A model generated the notes under the pieces. The model worked only from the letters and a program-made list of their open reading frames with translations, did no database searches and was not told where the DNA came from. Position numbers and translations under genes: made by a program. From positions 1 through 64,000 of the forward strand of contig JAQFWX010000176.1 of the NCBI GenBank assembly GCA_027605045.1: a stretch of DNA of 64,000 nt, read 5' to 3'. This stretch comes from Phallus indusiatus (taxonomy: Eukaryota; Basidiomycota; Agaricomycetes; Phallales; Phallaceae). This document shows, in pieces, positions 33,724 to 46,451 of this stretch; the first letter of the stretch is position 1; each line of letters opens with the position of its first letter.

Positions 33724-35796
33724 GATCCAAAAAAGCACAAAACAGAAGAACAAGTTGATATCAGGTTCTAGGAACTGTGAATGCTCCTGTCTCACCGTTT
33801 CAATTGTTCACGTTTTTTCCTCATACAACATCTCCCCCTTGTATAAAACTCTCCTCATCCATGAGCAGTGATGTGATAGCTGCTTATAAGAAAGCCCGGA
33901 TTCGTTCCCATCCTTGCCAGTCTATTATATGTTCACCGCAAAATAAAAAAAGGTATCTTTGGCTACCGTTAGCTAAGGCTATATATAATAAATAAGACGT
34001 ATATTGTTTTTGTTTTCTTTTTACTCTCGTTAACTCTTTGCGTACATTTATATGTGTATGTGTATGTATATAAATATATATAAGCTGATTTTTTTTTATC
34101 CTTGTTCTTCGTCATCGTCCTTGGAAAAGCGGACATGCGTGATCGATGTCAATGATTACTAAAGAGAAATGAGAAAGCTTGGAGCAGCTAAATAAATACA
34201 GGTACGCATCTCTAGGATCAAGAGTGAGATGATCTCGCTCAGACCCCATGGCAATTGGGTCACATGCGCAGACTGCAGGCATTCTGGAAAAGCAGTACAA
34301 AGCGATCGATTGATGAGAAGACAAGTTAATGTGAATGCCTCATGGAATTTGGTTTTTGGTTAGCAAGCAAGGCTCGTTGTAGCTGCTGCTACTAGCCAAA
34401 ATCTGTCGGCAGTCGAGACCATCCGCTACGTACGGTGCGAAACTTTATGCAGCGGGATCTTTTACTTATTTTTATTATTTTTCTGAAAAACCAAAAAAAA
34501 ACCAACCTTAAAAGAAATCCGGTTGTTTCGGGAAAAAATGGAAAATACTATTTAATCTCAGTTGAGAGAGCAACGTTAGTGCATATGTTCTCAGTCCAGG
34601 TGAAGGAAACTTTTTTTTTGAAAGTGCCGGTGAGAGCTGACGTAAGTCCGATTATTCACAATATACTTCGGGACAAGATCCGCGGAAGCAGCAAGAAACA
34701 GACACAAGGGCAACAACTTATGAATTATATCATTTGCAGGACTATTGAAATTTGGTTTGTTTCGGATGGGACTGGAAATAGATTTTTTGGAAATGAGGTG
34801 TGAGTGCATGGTGCGCAGCGAAGAACGACGACAAGCGATCGAATTGCCTGGCATGGCTCTAGGCTCTGGCTGGCAACGATGATGCGGTGCTATACAGTTG
34901 GTGTCTTGGGTGTTGATGCAGTCATACAATTTGGGATGATCCCTTAGCAGCCTTCTCCTCTTTGTGCGTCTAGTGAGTCAGCGCAATGCGGGGTTTCGGC
35001 CCATAACGAAATTGGCATTGCTGTTCTCAGCTGTTGGCGCTCTTCCGAATGAGCACGGCAACAGTGAGCCATTGCCATTGGCGCGAATAGTATGTACATA
35101 TGTACATACATATATATTTCACATTTGAATTCTGCAAAGCTGGCTATGTTTCGTTCCCATTTTCATCTCATTTCCATTTCATTTCCCATGCCGAATCATT
35201 TGTCCATCGAATCTCTAATAGATTCTCATAGATTCCATGTGAATGACGCACATTTTTGCAATGACATGCTATTCCATATACTGTATATACACGCTGCCAG
35301 CCTGACGGGCGGCCATTCAAATATTCTACTTGTTTGACAGGTCTTTGGGTAAAAAAGAAACCCCTCGGGTCAGGCCAGGGCCGTCATCGCAATCATGCAA
35401 TCATTGGGCAAGTCCGTGGGGTCCCATCCCATCATCTTTTTCCAATACATACTAGGGTTTATCTTGCCAGTCGATGGAAAATCGTGGCACGCTCCCTATA
35501 CACTACCCATGATATTATATATATTATATTTATTTTTCCCTTCTTTATTTTTGATTCCTCCCGGGCTATTATTGTAATTTCAATTTATTATTATTATTTT
35601 ATCCGTCATTTTATTTATTTTACTTGTCTTTTCCCTTTTGCTTGTCGCCGATTGAAGATTTCAGTTTCCTGCAAACTCTTTTTTTTTCTTTCCTACCTAA
35701 ACTAAAAAATTATCGTCGTATGATCAGCCTTGCGCAATGCTATAAGTATGCCGTGTGTCGTGTGTCGGATGTCGTATCTGTCTCCCCGTCTCCCTC
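33724..35796. other. gene-poor interval upstream of the dioxygenase
   Basis: This is about 2.1 kb without a supported gene. It is AT- and homopolymer-rich, with runs of T, TATATA and GTATGTGTATGT. Open frames (for example 34435-34803) show no domain or coding-like composition. It may contain the long promoter and leader of the dioxygenase, or a non-coding transcript. Confidence 0.45.
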
Positions 35797-37687
35797 ATGT
35801 CTTTTGTCAATCTACCCCTCGGTCTCCTCCATTCTCTGCTTTCGCCTATCTTACCGCCAGCTCTCCTGGACGGTTTATCGCTATCGAAGTCGTCAACCGC
35901 TGCTACTGCTGCTACTACCACTACCACTACTGCTGCTGCTTCTTCTTCGTCTTCATCTTCTTCCACCAGCTCTTCATTTGCATACCAGGATGCCTTCGAC
36001 ATTCACCCAATTACAGGCTTTATGCCTAATCATCCTCCGCCAACCCGACTTCCAAAACTCTTCGATCTCTGGGAAGAAGCTCTCTCATCCGCTCCGACCA
36101 GCTTGAGTCTCGGTGACGACATTTCACCAGAAGCACACTCGAAACGCGAAAGTAGTCGACTATGGCGATTGCGATTGGCAAACGTACAGTTCTTTCCCCT
36201 TGCATAATTTGTTTTTGATCTGCATTCCTTACTCTTTCAATCCCACTTTTTTTTCCACATATATTTATATATATATTATGATATTGAATATATCATTTTA
36301 ATCATATATTATATATATTATATATGTTTCCAGGGTCCAATTATATCCGTCAACTGCATCCTGGACGACGTACCTTACCTCCAACGTGCCCACCATGTAT
36401 TAACCTTTCTTGTCCATTTCTATATGCACTCCATCCAGCCATCTGCTTCTCCGGATCCTTTGGTCGTTCCGGCATCTCTAGCCGTTCCGCTGGTGGCCGT
36501 ATCGGACAAATTGGGTATTGCGCCGATTCTGACATTTGCTGACACCGTCTTGTGGAACTGGTCCCTGAAAGACTCCTCGAAACCCCTTTCCCCAGAAAAC
36601 ATCGAGCCAATAACTCTTTTCACCCAATCTGACGATGAACGCAGCTTTTACAATTGCTGTGCTAGCATAGAACTGCGCGGCGTTGAAGCTCTCCGTATCA
36701 TTCTCGATTACGACAACATCTCCGCATCGTCCTTGTCTCCGACCTCCTCATTCTCGCCATCATCTTCATCACCATCATCGCCCTCTTTATCCGGTGGCGA
36801 CCTTGCGGATGATATAGAAGAAGCAGCAGGAGGACGAGGAGAAGAAGAAGAAGGAGCAGCTGATGATCCTAGTCACGCCGTAGAACACATCTCGAAAGCC
36901 CTGGCTCGCTTAGCATGTGTCGTTGATGAATTAACTGAGATTCTCAAGTCCGTTCGCTCAACCTGCGATCCTCATGCTTTTTATTTTCGGATACGGCCAT
37001 GGTTCAGAGGCAGCGATGCCAATGGACCAGATTCCCCCGGCTGGGTGTTTGAGGGCGTAGATCCTACTCGTCAACTCGAACTCAGTGGTCCTTCTGCCGG
37101 GCAGTCTTCTACTATGTGAGTATTTTTGCGCACTACATTTCCTTCCAAATAACTAAAACACGCGTTTTTCTTCTCTTTTTTGTTTTGAAAGTCATGCTCT
37201 CGATTTATTCCTGGATGTCGATCATCAACTGATCAAACATCGCCTTCCGGAGCCATCTGAGCACAACAGACGTGCAAATCACAGTTTCATGTCACGCATG
37301 AGGAAATACATGCCTGGCAAGCATCAGGAGTTCCTTCTTTACCTCGCATCGCATCAGCGTCCGGTCCGAGAGCTCGCCAAAGAGATTCCTGAGCTTGAGA
37401 AGTCTTATGATTCTGTCGTCTTGGCCCTAAAACGTTTCCGTGACCAGCACATGCGTATCGCGTGCCTCTATGTCGTGTCCATGTCACGATCTGCTGCATC
37501 TCAAGCCGCCGCCGCCGCTGCAGGATGCCCAGTGAGTGCAATGATGGACCAAATGCAACGTGAATCAGACACTTCTGCTTTGCCAAGACAACCAGTGCGC
37601 GGTACAGGAGGGAACGAGTTATCATGTTTACTAAAAGCTTCGCGAGACGCCACAGTTCGCACTCTTCTTTCAGGAAATATTAATTAA
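35797..37687 (+). CDS. IDO: indoleamine 2,3-dioxygenase
   Basis: This is a haem dioxygenase that opens the indole ring of tryptophan to give N-formylkynurenine, feeding NAD synthesis or tryptophan breakdown. Three exons. After a low-complexity Ala/Thr/Ser stretch built from trinucleotide repeats, the family begins DIHPITGFMPNHPPPTRLPK, LFDLWEEAL. ISVNCILDDVPYLQRAHHVL, PLVAVSDKLGIAPILTFADT, CCASIELRGVEALRIILDYD, GPSAGQSSTIHALDLFLDVD and MRKYMPGKHQEFLLYLASHQ follow. RDQHMRIACLYV holds the proximal haem histidine, and GTGGNELSCLLKASRDAT is the C-terminal signature. An acidic Ser/Glu insert lies mid-protein (around 36720-36890). The start at 35797 is the first ATG in this frame; the longer frame starts with GTG. 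Confidence 0.9.
35894..35976 (+). repeat. trinucleotide-repeat tract in the dioxygenase
   Basis: GCT, ACT, ACC and TCT/TCA repeats encode a run of Ala, then Thr, then Ala and Ser. It is low complexity and prone to length change. Confidence 0.75.
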
Positions 37688-38240
37688 TTTGTTTTGTATT
37701 GTTTTTGCTGTTTTTGAACATCCTTCTTTTTCCTTCTTCAGCCTCTCTCTCTCTCTCTCTTTCTTCCGTCTTTTTTTGTTGTCTCTTTTTTTGGTTGGCA
37801 TGCAGGGACAACAGTAAAATGTCGCCAATTTCTCTCAGCAAGTCTAAATTATTCATCTCCGAAAGTCCTACGTAATAATCGCGGTACTTATAATGTTAAT
37901 AACTCCATCAAATGTTTTTTAGTTACTTATGGTTTATATATCACATTACATCACCATCATTCAACTAGCAACTAATTGAAAAATGGTTAATTCAATACTT
38001 GACCACTCCTTTGTGTGATAGCATCATCATCAATAAATACCAAAAGACATGTCGCGGCCGGTGGTCACGGAATTCCGGGCGGCCCAAAGTAGAATAGTGC
38101 GTATGCGCGCAAACTGGCAACAGAGTATATTATTATTAATAATAATAATTCTGACTCTTTATATGTAATACGCATGTTAATGGGTTCATCATGATCATTG
38201 AAATATATTATTATTACACAGTTTTGTCCCAGAGTTTCTT
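37688..38240. other. convergent spacer with CT microsatellite
   Basis: This lies between the stop codons of the dioxygenase and RPA1. It holds a (CT)n repeat at about 37743-37761 and AT-rich sequence. No gene is seen. Confidence 0.55.
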
Positions 38241-40710
38241 TTACACAAACGCACTCAGCTGGTCGAGATTCATTTGTGTATCTACCGTATAGTCCAGTGA
38301 TTGAATGCGATTGATGCCATAACGAATTCGCGTCGAGTCCTATCACAAGAAGGGTCAGTTTATAGTACCTGGATAATCTTTCACGGAGAAATTACATTGA
38401 AGGTTTCTTGCTTGGCTCTACAAGCGATATTGTAGATTCCCGAAGGAACGCGCTTAAGGGCGTTATCAAAAGCATCCCTGTCATCATTCTATGGGAAAAC
38501 AAAAGCCGAAGCGCGTTAAAAAAAAGAGCAAGATAAACTTTTGCACAAGGGATCTCTTTACCTCGAGAGCCTTTAACTCGTCCGCCGTCATTCCAAGAAG
38601 AACATTGCCGACGTCATTAAATCCTTGTAACCACAGTTGTCCTGTATGGTCAGCTCCGCTGATCGTCAAAATATACCTTTGAAAAAAAAAAGCGAATGTC
38701 ATTTGCAAATTAGTCTTTCTTTCCCTTGTTCCTTGGACAAGGAAAAAATGTCATTGACAGGGAATATGACTTACCTATATTCGGGCTTGTCATGGACACG
38801 ATCACATCTGTCACATCTCCAGCCTTCAGATCCTTCGGTTACCTTTCTATTACATCCTTCGATTGGGCAAGCAGGATAAGAAATGGTTTCGTGTCTCATA
38901 TGCGTTACGATTATCCTTGAAGAAAAGTATTCTGGTTTATCTGAGCCGCCTATATTGGAGTCCTTCACTTGCTGAAGGGTCCGCATCTCCGAACGACTTA
39001 TACCGCCTTGACCCGACGCATTTCCTACCACATTGCTATGCGATTGGAAATTGGATCCTGAACCTGTCGAGTCGAACCTAAGAAGACAGTCTTAATTAAT
39101 GCCGTAAGAAAGGATGGGTGCATTAATCAAATCATACCATCCTCTTAAGGCATGCGCTTCTGTAATATCAGGATTGATAGCCATGGTGCTTGAGCTATAC
39201 ATAGACAACGAACGACCTTAGCGCATCGACCGTTTGAGATTAGGTCTGGTTTCTGTATTTCCATATTGAAAGATGTTCTCACCTCCAAAATCTCCCACCT
39301 TGACCCCTTTAATCGCCAGCACTGGTTGACCGGAGGCCGAATATTTCTTCGCTTGTTCACCCCATAGCGTAAGTCTCACTGAGAATCCCGACTTATCGAC
39401 CAATGTTAATTCTCGTTTTGGGATCTATTTTTTTATCCATAAGGGGCACATATCGATTTAGGCATGAAAATAACCATAACGCACCGTTTTTCCGGTCGAT
39501 TTTGCGGTTATCTCTGACAAATCATGTGCCTCTTTGGCAATAGCAATCACATCTATGTAAGACGGTTGCGATTAGCTAGTCATTTCAAATAAACATGTGT
39601 ATTGTATAATCACCACAAGTAGTATCCTTTGGGATGCTTTCCAAGTCTTTCAGTGCAATGAAGTTATATTTCACGACCGGGATATTCACTTGGTCACGAC
39701 ACTAAAAGTGATCCATTAGTGATGACGACAAGCCAGTTTAGCTCATTTGTCTAAACAAACCTCTTCAATCTCCGTATGACGTTCTAAACCGAGTTCATAT
39801 TCATTAGAGAGGTGCGAAAACTTCTTTTTGGCAAGGTTAACGCGGGCCCGAGATACGTAATAAACCTTATTCTCCTCCAAGCGGTCGTACAGTTCATCAA
39901 CAGCTTGGTTAAAAGCGGTGGCTTTGATTTCACCGGTCTCATCCATGAAAGTGCAACTGAACAGCTTTCCATCGCCTTTCGCGTTCGCCCACTGCTTGAC
40001 TTCTGATTTTTGTGTTACGCGAGCCTTGATAGTCCATTTGTTTTGGAATGGACTTAAACCGGCAATGGGAAATATAGTCCCTCGATCGGTATTGCTCTGT
40101 TGCTGTTGGGCGAGAGTAGGTTTTGACGCAGATGCAGATGCAGTCGAAGCAGACGCGTCGGTAGATTGTTGGGGAGGAGGAGCTGAAGCTGTCTCATTTG
40201 TTGGCTTTGAATTACCGTTGGTCATAGAGGTTTCAAGAGACTGTGGGTTCCCTAACTTTTCAGACGCTGTCCCAAGGACACGAACAGCCATGACAATAAT
40301 TAGTCTACGCGCGCATTCAATCAGCAAAATCCGATAAAATAAAATAAAAATATAGAGAAATGAGAGCGTGGGAAAGAGCGTTTCAAAGGACCTCAAAAAG
40401 ATGCACACCGTTTATTTTGAACAATATTAGACGTATATTTCTCAAGAACCGCGACACATAGTTTCTTGATTGTGTCATTTTCAACAAGATAATTGAGTTG
40501 AGTTGCAAGCATTGCTTGTATGAAGTGTGTACCGTCTGACACGATCAAACGATATCTGTCCAGACTTGCGCCGCTGGTACCCGTGTTCGTAACCTTTTTT
40601 ATGGACAAGAATTGCACGGTAGGTTGTAGATTTTGAGTAGCGGTATCGTCAGCAGGAGCTTTTATAATTTGAGCACAGGCTCCAGAAGATAAATTGAAAT
40701 CGACATCCAT
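38241..40710 (-). CDS. RFA1: replication protein A large subunit
   Basis: This is the large subunit of the single-stranded-DNA-binding complex used in replication, repair and recombination. About nine exons. The N-terminal OB fold starts [12 protein letters not shown] and includes [19 protein letters not shown]. After an Ala/Ser/Gln linker, DNA-binding domain A reads [54 protein letters not shown]. Domain B has [20 protein letters not shown] and [15 protein letters not shown]. Domain C carries the zinc ribbon [23 protein letters not shown] with four cysteines, then [20 protein letters not shown]. It ends near [12 protein letters not shown]. The frame is intact. An MCB-like ACGCGT lies about 85 bp upstream. 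Confidence 0.94.
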
Positions 40711-41474
40711 GACTTCAGAGAGAAAAGAGAGGGAAAAGTAGTAGTAAAGAAACAGAACGCGACGAAGGAGGAAGTAGCAGCTAACGATAATAAAACGCGT
40801 TGTGACACAGCGTTACCGTGACGGTCATGTCTTAGACATTGCTATCAGCCTATTGGCATGCATGCACCTTCTAACGATCCAGACAAAGAAACAGAGATGG
40901 ATGCCTTGGCGTTAAGTTTAACTTCTGATGTGATACACTGACGCTCAAGAGCGTTGTTTTTCGTTCTAACTTGGGACTTTCTTTTAAGACTTGTCACTTA
41001 TCTTCATCGATTTGATAGAAGTCGCCGACGTATATATACTTTAAGTTATCCAAGATTGTTTCATCAATGCCAGACGCCATGCCATGATCTTTTTGGCCAC
41101 AGCTAGGTCGTTCGGAGTGCGTTCCGGTATAAGGCGGAAACTGTGAGGAGTTACGATGATGTGTTGAATGTCAACTGAGCTGCCAGGGTGTAATGACGTA
41201 CAACCACACTCCGAAGTTTCTCAACCGGATCCTTCGTTATCAGCCACCATCTGTTGTACAGGTTGTGTGATCATTATACAGGAGGTACAATGCCCACCAC
41301 CAAATTAGTATCATTTTCCAATCTTGGTTTCCTGGCACTCAATCGATCATGTACCATGCTTTTCAGAACACAATTTTGAAGTACAAGAAGAAAACTAGTT
41401 ACAACTGATTCTTGCCAAAAAAAAAACGAGAGAGAGAACAAGTTGACAAGAAAAAACAATTACATTTGACAAAA
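40711..41474. other. gene-free interval
   Basis: The part next to RPA1 is its promoter region. The rest is probably the 3' region of the coiled-coil gene. No other gene is supported. Confidence 0.5.
40795..40800. promoter_or_regulatory. possible MluI cell-cycle box upstream of RPA1
   Basis: ACGCGT within AAACGCGTT, 85-90 bp before the RPA1 start. In yeasts, MBF binds this box at G1/S genes, including replication factors. The hexamer also occurs elsewhere in the window at about the chance rate, so position is the only support. A CGTGAC element follows at 40817-40822. Confidence 0.35.
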
Positions 41475-42814
41475 TCAAGAAAACCAACGCCTCGTTTGGC
41501 GAGGTCGCTGGACAACAGTAACCGTCCTTCTGTAGTCCTCAGGTGCATCAAGAATCTCAATATCTTCTTCAATAATCTGGGGAGGGGACACGGAGATGCT
41601 TTCTTTGACTATTTCAACAGCGGTAGTCGGCCTAAAATCTTCAATAATAGGTCCTTTCGGGATATGTTCTTCCGGTGCTGGTCGCGCAGCGACTCGGGTA
41701 TTGGCTGCCGGAGGAACGGTGACAGTTTCCGTCAAGGTTTCTGTCAACGGAGGTAAGACTTGGGTAACCGTTTGGAACATTGTTTCCATGAGGGGCGGAA
41801 GTTCCTGAGTGGATGGAGAGAGTAAGTTTTTTTTGAGGCAAAAGGTTCGAAAATAGAAGGGAAAAACCCCGTCACCCCCAAAGCCGGACGAAGAGAAAGG
41901 GGAATGGACATGGCAAAAAGAAAAGGGGAAAAAAGGCATTGGGGGCTAGGGGTAGGAGAAGGGAGAAGAGAATACATATTTGGGAAGTGATGTATATACT
42001 AAAATAAGAAGCATAAAAAAAGTCCATGTAAACCCGTAACTCTTCGTCTGAAACTGAGGAGGCTCAGGTACGAGAGAAAGGTGGCGGTGATACCTTTACT
42101 TTCCGCCTCGGAGCTTCATAAATGACTTCTTCCTCAATAGTTTGACTCTGCTCGTTGCCAAGAGCACTAAATATATGACTTTAGAATTAGCGACTATTGT
42201 AAGGAGGAAATAACAAACATGAGTTGTTCCATAATCCAAGTCTCTCGACGAGATACGTCTGTTTCTCGTCGACCGATAGATTCTTCGCGCTTCCCTACTT
42301 CTTTTTCACGATCTGAGACGCGTGTCTCGCGGTCGAGGAGTTCTTCCACACGAACCCCAGCGTCTTTCCACCAGCCGGGAGGTCCACCAACATCGACTTC
42401 GCGTAAGACCTCTTTAATAACAGTTTGGATAGGGGGTGGGGCAATGAGAATTTCAGTAGCGATGCTGCTACCGGTAGAAGATGATGGCGTTGGACATGAA
42501 CATGAAGCTAGAGAAACGCCCCCGGGGGAGCCGGCGAGCACATCGGCTTCGCGGCGGGCCACTTCTGCCTCTCGGAGGGCAACGGCGTGCTCGCGAGCCA
42601 CGAGAGCTTGGGAGCGTTTAGGACTGAGATATCCCCAAACACTCGAGGATCCGCCTTCTGCATTAGAGTTTTTAGCCGAAGGTAGAGATAGCATTACCGC
42701 GAGAACTGCGAGGATCAGGGATAGGACAAGGAGCAAGGTTGTAGAGGAGATCGTTCGGTGGTGGTGGTGTGACCGTTCGCGTTCACGATGGTGTGAAGAC
42801 GATGGTTGGGCCAT
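41475..42814 (-). CDS. membrane-anchored coiled-coil protein, unknown function
   Basis: I do not recognise this protein. Three exons. The N-terminus is basic and histidine-rich (SSHHRERERSHHHHRT), then a single membrane segment (LLLVLSLILAVLAVMLSL). Two blocks of seven-residue repeats follow: REHAVALREAEVARREADVL and, after a linker, DRETRVSDREKEVGKREESI continuing GRRETDVSRRETWI. Each unit repeats a -RE- pair with a hydrophobic position, as in a charged parallel coiled coil. The C-terminal exon repeats PPLMETMFQTVTQVLPPLTE, TLTETVTV, a second internal repeat, then basic RPRQTRRWFS. The second intron (41805-42099, 295 bp) is very long for this region. It is probably a membrane-linked scaffold. 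Confidence 0.72.
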
Positions 42815-44725
42815 ACTTTCCGTAGAAGAAAATATTTTGCTAGGTGTCGTGGTGGAAGACGTGTTGATAATTCGTTTGGTATAGATTCTTGAAAAATAAC
42901 AGAGAAAAAATCGCTACTCGATCGTGAAAAACGTTACAAAGTCTATGCACAAGAACAGTCGTAAAAAGACGAAAAAAAATATCAACAAAAAAAAATCCCA
43001 AACACACCTTAATCAATGTAAAAGGTCGTTTTTGTAAGGACAGCTGAAGAGAGGGTGGAAAAGGTTTAAAGCAAAGTGTTTCGACACTTGGAGTTTCGAA
43101 CAAAAGGGCGGAAACCTTAAAAAAACGCGTGTTCGAACAATAATTTCCAGCTCCGACTGACAGGTTCCCACGCTGGGCAGCCCTGTCCGACGTTTAATAT
43201 GGACGATTGACTGCTGCATACACTACGATTACTATGTGCCTATGAGACGTCAAACAGTAGATGGTTAAGACGTTATCAGACATATACATTCCCAGCGGCG
43301 TGAATGTCGATTCGCGTTGTAAGATTACCATAAATTTGCTCTTCTCGGATGTCTCCCTAGTAGACAAGTCTAACTAGTTGCTAACTTGCTACAAGGATAA
43401 CTTTATTTTGTTGAGAATGCTGTTCCGTAAACCGTACATATGTAAGTATTCCTGGTGAAAGATCAGACACCAAGTGCGATCGGGCCGCTGTTCATCCATT
43501 GAAATACCAATCTACTAATAGCTATAGTAGGTACCACCACCACCGGAATCACATTGTAGCGAACGAGGATCACACTAGTCGAACAACTTATAAGTACCAC
43601 AACATCGCTACATATCATGAATCATGTGGAATGGTGATCCCAATAACGTCATTCATATTTACGAAACCTTACTAATGTCGGAGAAAGCGGCGGGACGCAC
43701 CCCTTGGCAGAGCACTATTGAGCTTGATGCCGCGGTCGACTACTAGTGTGCAAGATTATTTCCGGCTTGGGGGATCTAATCTATATTTTGAGATGGCATT
43801 GAGCAGATCTAATAGATACAGGATATAATACCATAGGGTATGATTATCTTTACCCCCAAGACCTGGCAGCGATGCGTCAGCCACAGCCACACTGAAGCCA
43901 AGTCCGGTAGATAGTAATATGAAATAGAATATTTCTGCATACGTGCTAGCATAGCAGAAGTTTCAAATGCGGCCAGACGTCGGACAGCATTGAAGCCTAC
44001 TGCGGCTGAAAATCTTTTCCCAGGTAAGCGGCTTAACGGTTTGTCCGAAAGATTTAAATTGTGGACGAACATCATCATTACCGTCTTCGTTCCGTCGCAT
44101 TCTGCAGCTGATTTTTCGGACTCGGATCCGACTAGTGCCAAGTTATCGATTATCATCGGTCACTTGCAAATTGTCACACAGGTTCCAGTTAACCTTGAAG
44201 TGCCATACCCCATACTATTCCGCTTTGATGGGCTTGTCCGAGACCTTAGGCCTTGTTAGTTAGAATGCACGTGCAGAGTGGTCAATGATTATGGACAGTA
44301 ATCAGCTTGCTGTATCATATTATAGCAGATGACAAACGCTTGGAAATTGGCAAGCCAGGAGAGATATCGGTATTTTGATTCGCCTAATCAATTCAATACA
44401 ATACGATAGATGCATACACAGATACATATGTACTTACTTATATACACAGGTCGTTTTGGTTGGCAGGCTTTCGGGATCAATCAACAATGGACAAGTACTA
44501 TCTGGACTTGCTCGCCACAGGAACAGCGAAATAAATACCACAGCATAACAATAATAACTCAAATTTATCCCCAGGACCTCGGAGACACCTAACCTAGTGC
44601 TCGAAATATCATTATAGAAGGTGATGACAAACGAAGGAAATTCTTTTTGAAACGCCTTGACAGCGCCAGACGCGCCGTGACAAAATCGTGACCCGTGACA
44701 TCGCGTGTCTTTCTTCCCCGACTCC
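42815..44725. other. gene-poor interval
   Basis: This is about 1.9 kb. The first 400 bp are probably the leader of the coiled-coil gene. Overlapping opposite-strand frames at 43809-44156 (minus) and 43990-44259 (plus) have no recognisable domain and are not called. It may contain decayed sequence. Confidence 0.4.
44676..44699 (+). promoter_or_regulatory. three CGTGAC elements upstream of the NUR1-like gene
   Basis: CGTGAC occurs at 44676-44681, 44687-44692 and 44694-44699, with the last ending 26 bp before the start codon. The same hexamer appears upstream of several other genes here. Its factor is unknown to me. Confidence 0.4.
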
Positions 44726-46284
44726 ATGCCTCCTCCATTGGTTCATAACCCGTTAACTCCAAAAATAAAACCAAGACTATCAGGTTCTCCATTCAATGCT
44801 TCCTTGCCTTTTGATTGGGATGCAGCATTGAATCGACGTCCTCCTCCATATGCAACTCCGGCTTCCCAGCGAAAATCACGCAAGAGTATCGGCACTGCAA
44901 CACCTCTTAATGGCACTCCGGATACCATGGCGAGGAAATCTGTCACTTTTACTCCAAAAAGGGTTTATCGAAAAGTGCCAGTCAAAGAACAGTAAGTTAA
45001 GCTCATCTTACACAACAAAGGCAACCAGTCCATGCAATCTGGCTCGCTTTGTCTTCTCTCATTTATACTGATGGACCCTGCTTCTTAGAATATCCAACTG
45101 GATATCACAAATAATATATGCCATTCAAGATCTCCCAGCAGACCATCTGCCAGATCTACAAAAAGTTGCACGTTTTCTTGGCGTTGCACTCCACACTGTC
45201 CACTTCATAGTCTGCTATTTCCGGATCAGGAAACTAAAAGACGAAGACATCGGCTGGCAAGACATGCTGGGAGAAATTAATTTTAGTGAGGAACTAGACA
45301 CAAACTCGTGGCTGAGCTGGGTATGTGTTTATTTGTAATTCTGTCAGAGACAAAACATCCAAGATGGATGTATTAACAAACGATCTCAGACTACACTTGC
45401 GGCTATGATCTTACTTATGATATCAATTGCAAACGCCATCTATCTATTTACACGCACCAGGTCCTACTTACTTTTCCATAAATCTGAACTTAGCAATACC
45501 CCAAGTGCCGAATTTATTGATCGCGACGACCTAAATACAACCGGTCACGTAACACCCGTACCCTTTAGTTCACGTGTGGCCAGCTCCTTTTTACATATCA
45601 CTTGGGCACTCTGGTGCGTAATGTGTATCTACCCAAGCACTGGCTCATCTCAGTTGTTTTCATTGTTTTATTTCACGAATCCAGGGACTTCCTGATAGGG
45701 CGAAAGCAGCCAGTCACGCCTCCGATAAAAAATACTACCAGAAAGGTGCAACGATTGAATCTATGGACACCCGACAATGGTGGAATTGAGCTATTCGTGT
45801 CAGTTCTCTTTCTTTTTTTGGGAAAAAATTGTTGGCTTATCATCCGGGTCGGGTATTGACACATCTAAACCATTAGAATATATTCGCCACTGCATTCTTT
45901 GTTATGGCAAGCCGTATCGCCGGGGAATTGGATAATTGTTTTTATACTGATGGCCACCGCGAGTGTTCAGGTAAGAACTGCCCTTCCGCCAATGACTCAG
46001 CTTCAGCTCTGTAACTCAAAGGATTTTGCATTTTTCCACAGTTGTTTATTTGCAATCAATATTACTCTCGATTAGTCAAGGATAAGGAAATTGTCATAGG
46101 AGAAGTACTACATGAATATGACAAGAATGTGAGCTATTACGACATCATTAACTTCTTGTTTTCTCTCTTCCCTCTCTCTAATGGTTTTCCATCTCAGTTC
46201 GTCTTTCCGCATATCATGCGCGTACGCCGCGACGCCTGTGTGATGACAGATGAACCGGGAGAAACTACATCCTTCTATCGCTAG
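44726..46284 (+). CDS. NUR1: NUR1/Mug154-like nuclear-rim membrane protein
   Basis: This is probably an inner-nuclear-membrane protein that tethers silent chromatin or rDNA to the nuclear edge. Seven exons. The N-terminal nucleoplasmic part is Pro/Arg-rich and basic (SQRKSRKSIG, KSVTFTPKRVYRKVPVKEQ). Membrane segments follow (LAAMILLMISIANAIYLFTR; VASSFLHITWALWDFLIG; WIIVFILMATASVQLFI). The family signature is RLNLWTPDNGGIELF, then YSPLHSLLWQAVSPGNW, corresponding to the DUF2418 pattern of a W-P box plus SPLH. EVLHEYDKNFVFPHIMRVRR followed by a VMTDEP end matches the conserved C-terminal box. The start at 44726 is the first ATG. Family assignment is from recalled motif patterns. Confidence 0.75.
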
Positions 46285-46451
46285 CCAGACATTTGCATAC
46301 GGATTATCCATAAATCCAATTGCGTTCAAGACTTGTCCAGAAGAAGGGTCATTTATGAGTTATGATAGGGACGTGGTGTTTCTTTTTCTTATACACATAC
46401 ATATCAATACAAACTGCATGCACAACACGTGATGATAACTGCTTCTTTGAA

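Noticed and set aside
34435..34803. 122-codon plus-strand frame
   Set aside because: No domain, poor composition, no splice support; lies in AT-rich spacer.
43809..44259. Overlapping frames on both strands of about 90-115 codons
   Set aside because: No recognisable family on either strand; mutual overlap suggests chance or decayed sequence.
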